NCBI RefSeq assembly: GCF_963678635.1
Contig: NC_087066.1
Coordinates: forward strand, 10,896,517-10,960,516
Reading direction: 5' to 3'
DNA from: Symsagittifera roscoffensis
Taxonomy: Eukaryota; Xenacoelomorpha; Acoela; Convolutidae
Length of the DNA stretch: 64,000 bases
Under the pieces are notes generated by a model that had not been told where the DNA came from, did no database searches, and was given only the letters and a program-made list of their open reading frames with translations. Of this stretch, positions 58,489 through 64,000 are shown one piece after another; positions within the stretch are counted from its first letter, which is position 1, and every line of letters begins with the position of its first letter. The translations under genes were made by a program, and so were the position numbers.

Positions 58489-59016
58489 TATGGTACCTAC
58501 CTAAAAATCTCCCTCTATAACTTACGCGCTCATTTGCTAAGTTCATTTTACATACTTATTTGCTAAGTGTAACAGCTGTTGCCAATTAGAACTTTCTCGG
58601 TTTCAGAATTGGCTGCATTTTGATTGGCTGAAAGTTCGATAAATTTGCTTGTAATTTGCTAGCTGAACCTCTCAGGTTGACAAAAAATGCTTATCATAAT
58701 ATTTCATAAAATTTCATAGAGCAAAATTAAGTGTATGAAAATAGCAAAATAGGCATGTTTTCCATAAATTAAATTGTATGATAAGCATTTTTTCTACACT
58801 ATGAAATTGTATGATGACTATTTTTTCCATAACTTTTGTTTCGAAACTTCGGGTTTCAACCGAAACACCAACCAAGAAGTTTTTGTCATAAGATAACCCA
58901 GAGTTTAACTGGCAGTTACCATGCAGATAAACTGCATTTGGTTATTTTAGCCATAAAAGGTAATTTTTCATTTTCACATGGAATTATTTACCAAAAAAGT
59001 AACTTTTAAAACATGG

Positions 59017-59719
59017 CCATGGTTTTTCCGAAGCAAGAGTTGATAGGAAGCTTGAAAAAATTCTCTTTGAAATCGGAGATGCCTGATTGTTGTCGTAATT
59101 TCGTGTTCAATTCAACGTACGGTTTCAGGAAATAGGACTGTTTAAAATGAAGGATTTTACTCACTTTTTATTTTCAAACCCTGTTGTACAGAAAAATTCG
59201 AAATTGAATTTTGACAGACATAATCTGTTTTGTTGAAGAGAGTTTCCATCAGTTTTTCAGTTGTTGCTTCATGGCGGCTGAATGATTTTTGGTAACTGGA
59301 AAAATAAGACTGATGAATTTTCAGTTTTCCTGCTGCCAATTTTGAAGTCGTTGTTGCTATCGTGTAGAATTTGAGGATACTCCAAGTCAACCATTACAAA
59401 ATAACCTCTGTCAGAATCGTCTTGCTCTTCAAATATTTCACTCAAAGGTTTCTTTACCCAGTGAAAGTCTCCGGTAGGCAAGTACTTGGTCATAGTTCCA
59501 CCATACAGATTTACAACATCCAAAAAAAGTCCAAAAACTGGTGGTTTTGTCTGATCAGAATCTGAAACAAACTTGTTGTTGGCTTTCATGAACCTTTTTT
59601 CTCCGATGCCATTGAGTCCACCGCGAATGGCTTTTTCACAGAACAACAGCATGTCAATATCAGATACCAGCTCGAGATTGACTCCTGTTGTCTTGAACAT
59701 TGCATCCCAGGGAGCTCAA
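59017..59719 (-). pseudogene. DNA polymerase B palm fragment, duplicated copy
   Basis: A second copy of 53483-54185 with the same frameshifts. It is cut off at 59017 within motif B, so it has no motif C or C-terminus. Only a handful of base differences from copy 1 (for example ANNKFV for ANNKYV). Non-functional. Confidence 0.85.
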
Positions 59720-60029
59720 TATATAACAGCTCAATATATGATTTGTTGGTTTTTTGCTTTCTGCTACTAATTTTCTGACTACTTTGTTTTGCAAAATGTT
59801 AAACTCGAAGAAAATTTGATTTTTTAAAATTGTTTGTTGGATTTGTAATTACGATAAATTAAAAAACTAGAAGTTTTTGGAGTTTCATAGTTTTCAGCAA
59901 AAAAACTTTAATCTTCTAGATTATTCTAGAAAAAAAAAAGAAAAAATGAGATTCTAATTTAGTTTTAGTTTCAAAATCATTACCATCAATTTCTAGACTA
60001 AATACATAGAAGCATACACACATACAAAC

Positions 60030-60077
60030 AAACATACATGTAAAAAACATATATACATACATACATACATACATACA

Positions 60078-60111
<34 letters not shown>

Positions 60112-60220
60112 CATACATACTTACATACATACATACAGACAATATTTCATTCATACATATATACATACATACATACATACATACATACATACATACATAC
60201 GTAAATACACACTTACATGC
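60030..60220. repeat. (TACA)n microsatellite, copy 2
   Basis: Same array as at 54490, with different repeat numbers on each side of the interruption. This is one of the few places where the two duplicated copies differ in length. Confidence 0.95.
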
Positions 60221-60839
60221 ATGCTTGCTCAATTACCCTCTTACATATGTACCTTTATTCATTCTTACTTACAAATATAACCTAAATTATTGACGAGTAG
60301 TTTAGATGTGTTTTTTTTCAAATAGTAACATATACAAAAAATATGAATGACAAATACTTCATTAATATCATAATAACGATTCAGCGCATCAGTGAAAAAA
60401 GCAATAGAATTGTTCAACTTCCATTGATTCAAGAAATCTAAAATTAGCAACACTGCCCAAAAGATAGATTTAAAATTAAAAAGCAGAAAATTGTTCTGAG
60501 ACTACATGGGAAAAAATCCAAGCTTTCGTGAGCAAGAGAAGATGTGCAATTTGCTAGTTGCATTTGAAATAAGAGATTGATCTGTTGAATCTATCAATTT
60601 TTGAAAATGAGGAGCTTCAACAGCGTAGGAAAAGTTTTGCTCAAAATCAGGAAATACAAAAATAGCATATAAAAAAATACAAAATCTTTATGATTGAGTT
60701 TCCAAACAGAAATTTCATTTCAACTATGCCAGTAAGTGGGCAGTTTTGCATTTCTTACAGAAGAAAAATTATGCTTCTGTGAACATTAATTTTTTGAAAA
60801 TGAGCTTATCTAAAAAAAACCTTCAGAAGCAAAAAATTA

Positions 60840-61230
60840 TTTTTCAAGATATGGTCAAACATAGTTTCAAAATTCTGATAACTAAAAACAAAATTCTCAG
60901 CTCATACTTTTTTGTGTAAATACGCTCCGCAAAAAATTCCGCAGAAAGTTTTTTTGAACATAATTAGTAATGACGAAATGACAGAACAAAAACTGAAAAT
61001 AGCAAAAGTGTCTGGGAATATCATGCTGTAGAAAAAAGAGGGTCGCAAAAGCCGACACGCGATAGTTGGAAAACTTTTATCTGACCCGGTGTGAACAAAA
61101 AAAACTATCAATGATAAAAGATTATCTGAAAAAAATTTTAGGTCAAAGATATTGGTAATCCAATTTGATGAAACTTCCGATCTAATCAAGCAGGATGTGA
61201 TTTTTTTTGTGATTTCGTTAAGAAAAAATA
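60840..61230 (+). pseudogene. Possible hAT-type transposase fossil, copy 2
   Basis: Duplicate of the segment at 55300-55700, with the same interrupting stops and a shorter T run. See that entry for the basis of the call. Confidence 0.3.
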
Positions 61231-63556
61231 AAATTAATCAAAATTTTTTTGATGTGTTTTCATACTTTTTCTTCAAGAAAATTCTTAAAGTTATTTACAT
61301 TCACAGTTGATTTATCGAGGTTTGACTTATGATTTTTTTGCAGTTCAGTTTTTTTCTAGTGTTCTAGTGTCAAACAGAAAACGTGTAGAGATCATGAAAA
61401 AGTGATCGACTTTTATTTTTAGAGCAGGATTTTTATTTTTAAGTTTCTCAACGGAATCAAAATTTTACCTTTTGATCCAGTTTTTTCAAATGGGGATAAA
61501 TTTATCAAAAAGTGTCACATTTTCCCACAATCAAAAGTTCACTTTTCTTTTTACCGTTTTAGAGTTACAGTTTTAGCTTATCATGGTCGAAAATTATCTT
61601 GAGCATCTGAAATGTTTTTAAGTTTTTTTGCAAAAAATTAACACTATCAATTTTTTTGATGATCGCAAACAATCATGAATTTTCTCGTAGAATTTGTAGA
61701 TGTGCCCTTGTGTTGCCTAATTAATTGGTTCATAATATGATAAAAAGATAGAGTATTTTCATTTTAAAAGTTTTTGCTGTTTTTTTGCTAACAAAGTATG
61801 AAGTTTTGGTTCTCAAATAAAAATTAAAAGTTTTCCATTAATCTAAAGATTTTTCCTTAGTTTAGAGAGTGAAGGTTAATAAATTGTCTTTTTAGGAGGG
61901 TTTTGGGGGCGCATTTAGTTTTGTCTGAGGCTGTTATTTCACAAAGAGTGATTATAACTTCTGTTCTTAAAAAAAATGACAAAACATTTGTGATATGTGT
62001 AGTTATCCTAAACAGTCGAACTTTTGATTTTTCAGCTGGCAGTTAATGATGGAGATTTTTTCTACATCCTGACACAAATGAATGTCTTGATTGAATATCA
62101 GAAAGATTCAGTGACCAGATATACGTTAAGGCTTATTTTGTTAACAACTATGGCAAATCTTGGAAACAGCGAAATTGGGATAGCTTACAAAAAATCCATC
62201 TGCATTAAGTTATGTGTTATCTAATTTTTGCAGCGTACTTTTGGTGATTTTGGGTCCTCAAAAACAAGAAAATTTTCAATAAAAAAAATCATTTCGCAGA
62301 GTTTAAAAATGATCCAAAACTATAGAAATACCTCATACATATTTTTGCACTCACGAATTTTTTTGCCATTAATGCATTTTTCAGTTTAATTCAAGTTTAT
62401 TTGCTGCAAGGTTAAAAATTACAATTTGAGATGACAAAAAACAAAAATAACAAAAAAAAAGTTTGTTTAAGTACGAAAATCATTTTGCGGTTGAAAAAAA
62501 CTCTAAAAAATTTTCGAGGGCAACTTCAAAAATACTTTGTTGTCGCCATCAAAAAAATGCTAGTCATACATTATGGACATTGTATATAGTGTACATGTGT
62601 ATATGTACAGATATGGAAATTGTATGATTAGCATTTTTTCTGACAAAAAGTTTTTCTTTTTTATCTTTATCGATACACCAAAAATTATGCCAAAACAAGA
62701 GAAAAGTTCTTCGAAAATTCGATGACACCATTTAAGCAAAATGTATGAAATTTGTATGATTAGTATTTTTCCATAGACTTAGTTTATGGAATTGTATGAT
62801 TAGCATTTTTGGTCTATAGAAGTCAACCCGTGTATGTAGTGTGTACTGTCTTCGGGTTAAAAAAAAACAGTAGAAAACAGTTAGAAACCAGAAAACCAGA
62901 AAAAATAGCCAGGAGAAAACAGAAAGTTTTTTGCATTTTTTTGCGCTGAGATTAATTGAGTAAAAGTTCACTGATCAAAATAATTTTTATTAAATAAGTG
63001 ATTTAATGATTAATAAAGAAAATTGATCGATTGATTTAATAGACACAGAGGCGAAACGAAGCTTGTCATGTCATCAACTGAAATCATCGCAAATTTATTG
63101 GCCTTATTGTAACTGTTTTGGAATAGTCCAATTTGCTCATTAAGCCTTTTGAAGATGTGATATCATATGCAAACTCAACTTAGATTTCAGTGCTCATTTA
63201 AGAATCGAAGTAACAGTTAGCAGATTACTAAAATGAGCCAGAAATATCAAGCATGAAATATTTTATTACAACTCTGCATTGAATATATGCAGTCAGTTTT
63301 CTTCAAACTTTTTAGTTTTTTGGTTTCTTTGACTTCGAGCCTTGTTTTTTTGATGCAATAATTGAATGATGCTTGTCTTTTGATTATATCTTTTGATGGT
63401 TGATAGAGAGCAACTTTAATATTTGTTTATACTCGGAAAATTATAAGTTAATGAGTCAATATTTAGAAACAAAGTCCCAATGGCGTTTGTTTCTAATTCA
63501 GCTCAATAACTGCTGTATCCATGCGAAATATAACACAAAAAAGAAGAGCTGAAAGC

Positions 63557-64000
63557 GGGGTGCCGGACACAAGCCGATGGGACTTGAAGCCGAATCGTAA
63601 AATTAGGGACTTCAAGCCGAAACTTTTCTCTCCAAGTCATGAAACATGATTAATTTGAAAATTTTTTCGAAGAATTTATCAATTTCATGATCTTTATTCG
63701 GTAATTATTAGCGTTTTCATTAAATTTAAGCCTCTAAATGATGTTTAGGAAAGTTGAAAAATAAAAGACGGTTGAAGGTAATTTTCTTGTCTATAATTTA
63801 TGCATTTCAAAAACCGGCTGATATTATTAACGGATGCCAATCCCAAGTGATTCATTGTCATAAATAACGCTTATTATGGAGTAAAATAGCCTATGATTTT
63901 GACAAGCAACGTTTTACAGATGACAAAATAATGATTTGAGGTGCTTGTTAAGTTTAATTTTCTGCCTGAAGTCCCTTCGGCTTGAAATCCCGTCGGCTTG
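63557..64000. mobile_element. MITE with ~40-bp inverted repeats, copy 2 (truncated by window)
   Basis: Same element as 58029-58488 in the second duplicate. The window ends inside its right terminal repeat (CCCGTCGGCTTG). Confidence 0.75.

Larger units (their letters stand above)
53483..59016. repeat. 5534-bp tandem duplication, copy 1
   Basis: It begins CCATGGTTTTTCCGAAGC inside the polymerase motif B region. The identical text recurs at 59017 and runs to the window end with only occasional single-base differences and A-run length changes. Copy 1 therefore abuts copy 2 exactly at 59016/59017. Contents: polymerase palm fragment, TACA microsatellite, possible hAT fossil, and a MITE at 58029. 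Confidence 0.9.
59017..64000. repeat. 5534-bp tandem duplication, copy 2 (runs off window)
   Basis: The offset to copy 1 is 5534 bp at the start and 5527-5528 later, because of microsatellite and homopolymer length differences. The copy continues past 64000. The near identity means a recent event or an assembly duplication. Confidence 0.9.

Overview
The window is animal (invertebrate) nuclear DNA. Coding sequence is sparse and split by spliceosomal introns with pyrimidine-AG acceptors. The background is strongly A+T rich and full of decayed transposons: an LTR element, a tRNA-derived SINE, MITE-like inverted-repeat elements, and a fragment of a virus-like family B DNA polymerase. There are no bacterial-style operons, and the sequence alone does not identify the species.

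Layout. (1) 1-14.1 kb is a tandem array of about six units of roughly 2.5 kb. Five units carry a copy of a cysteine-rich exon; only the last copy (13774-14043) is open through the whole domain, and it ends in a consensus GC-type splice donor. A SINE interrupts the last unit. (2) 14-22.6 kb is intron or intergenic DNA with interspersed repeats. (3) 22.7-28.6 kb can be assembled into a complete small gene: a signal-peptide exon (present twice, 504 bp apart), a 42-nt exon, a cysteine-rich exon homologous to the 13.8 kb exon, and a last exon ending in a short hydrophobic tail. All junction phases agree and give 221 residues. (4) 25.2-27.2 kb holds three copies of an approximately 530-bp repeat with hairpin ends, inside an intron of that gene. 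(5) 28.6-34.1 kb holds MITE remnants, a 160-bp tandem repeat, a minisatellite and a G-rich element. (6) 34.18-43.26 kb is a visibly more G+C-rich LTR retroelement of Ty3/gypsy type. It lacks gag, protease and reverse transcriptase. It keeps integrase, then a coiled-coil plus SGNH (GDSL) hydrolase gene, then a long reading frame of unknown function. (7) 43.8-45.8 kb is a broken gag-like region just after the second LTR. (8) 45.9-50.1 kb is MITE-type and G-rich repeat DNA. (9) 50.5-54.2 kb, minus strand, is a broken protein-primed-type DNA polymerase B whose motif C plus C-terminal part is tandemly triplicated (856-bp unit). (10) 53483-64000 is a nearly identical tandem duplication of a 5534-bp unit containing the polymerase palm fragment, a TACA microsatellite, a possible hAT transposase fossil and a MITE.

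The most promising new biology is the secreted or GPI-anchored cysteine-rich (CFDF) protein family, with its exon amplification, duplicated signal exons and GC-AG intron. Second is the SGNH hydrolase and unknown long ORF in the envelope position of the LTR element.
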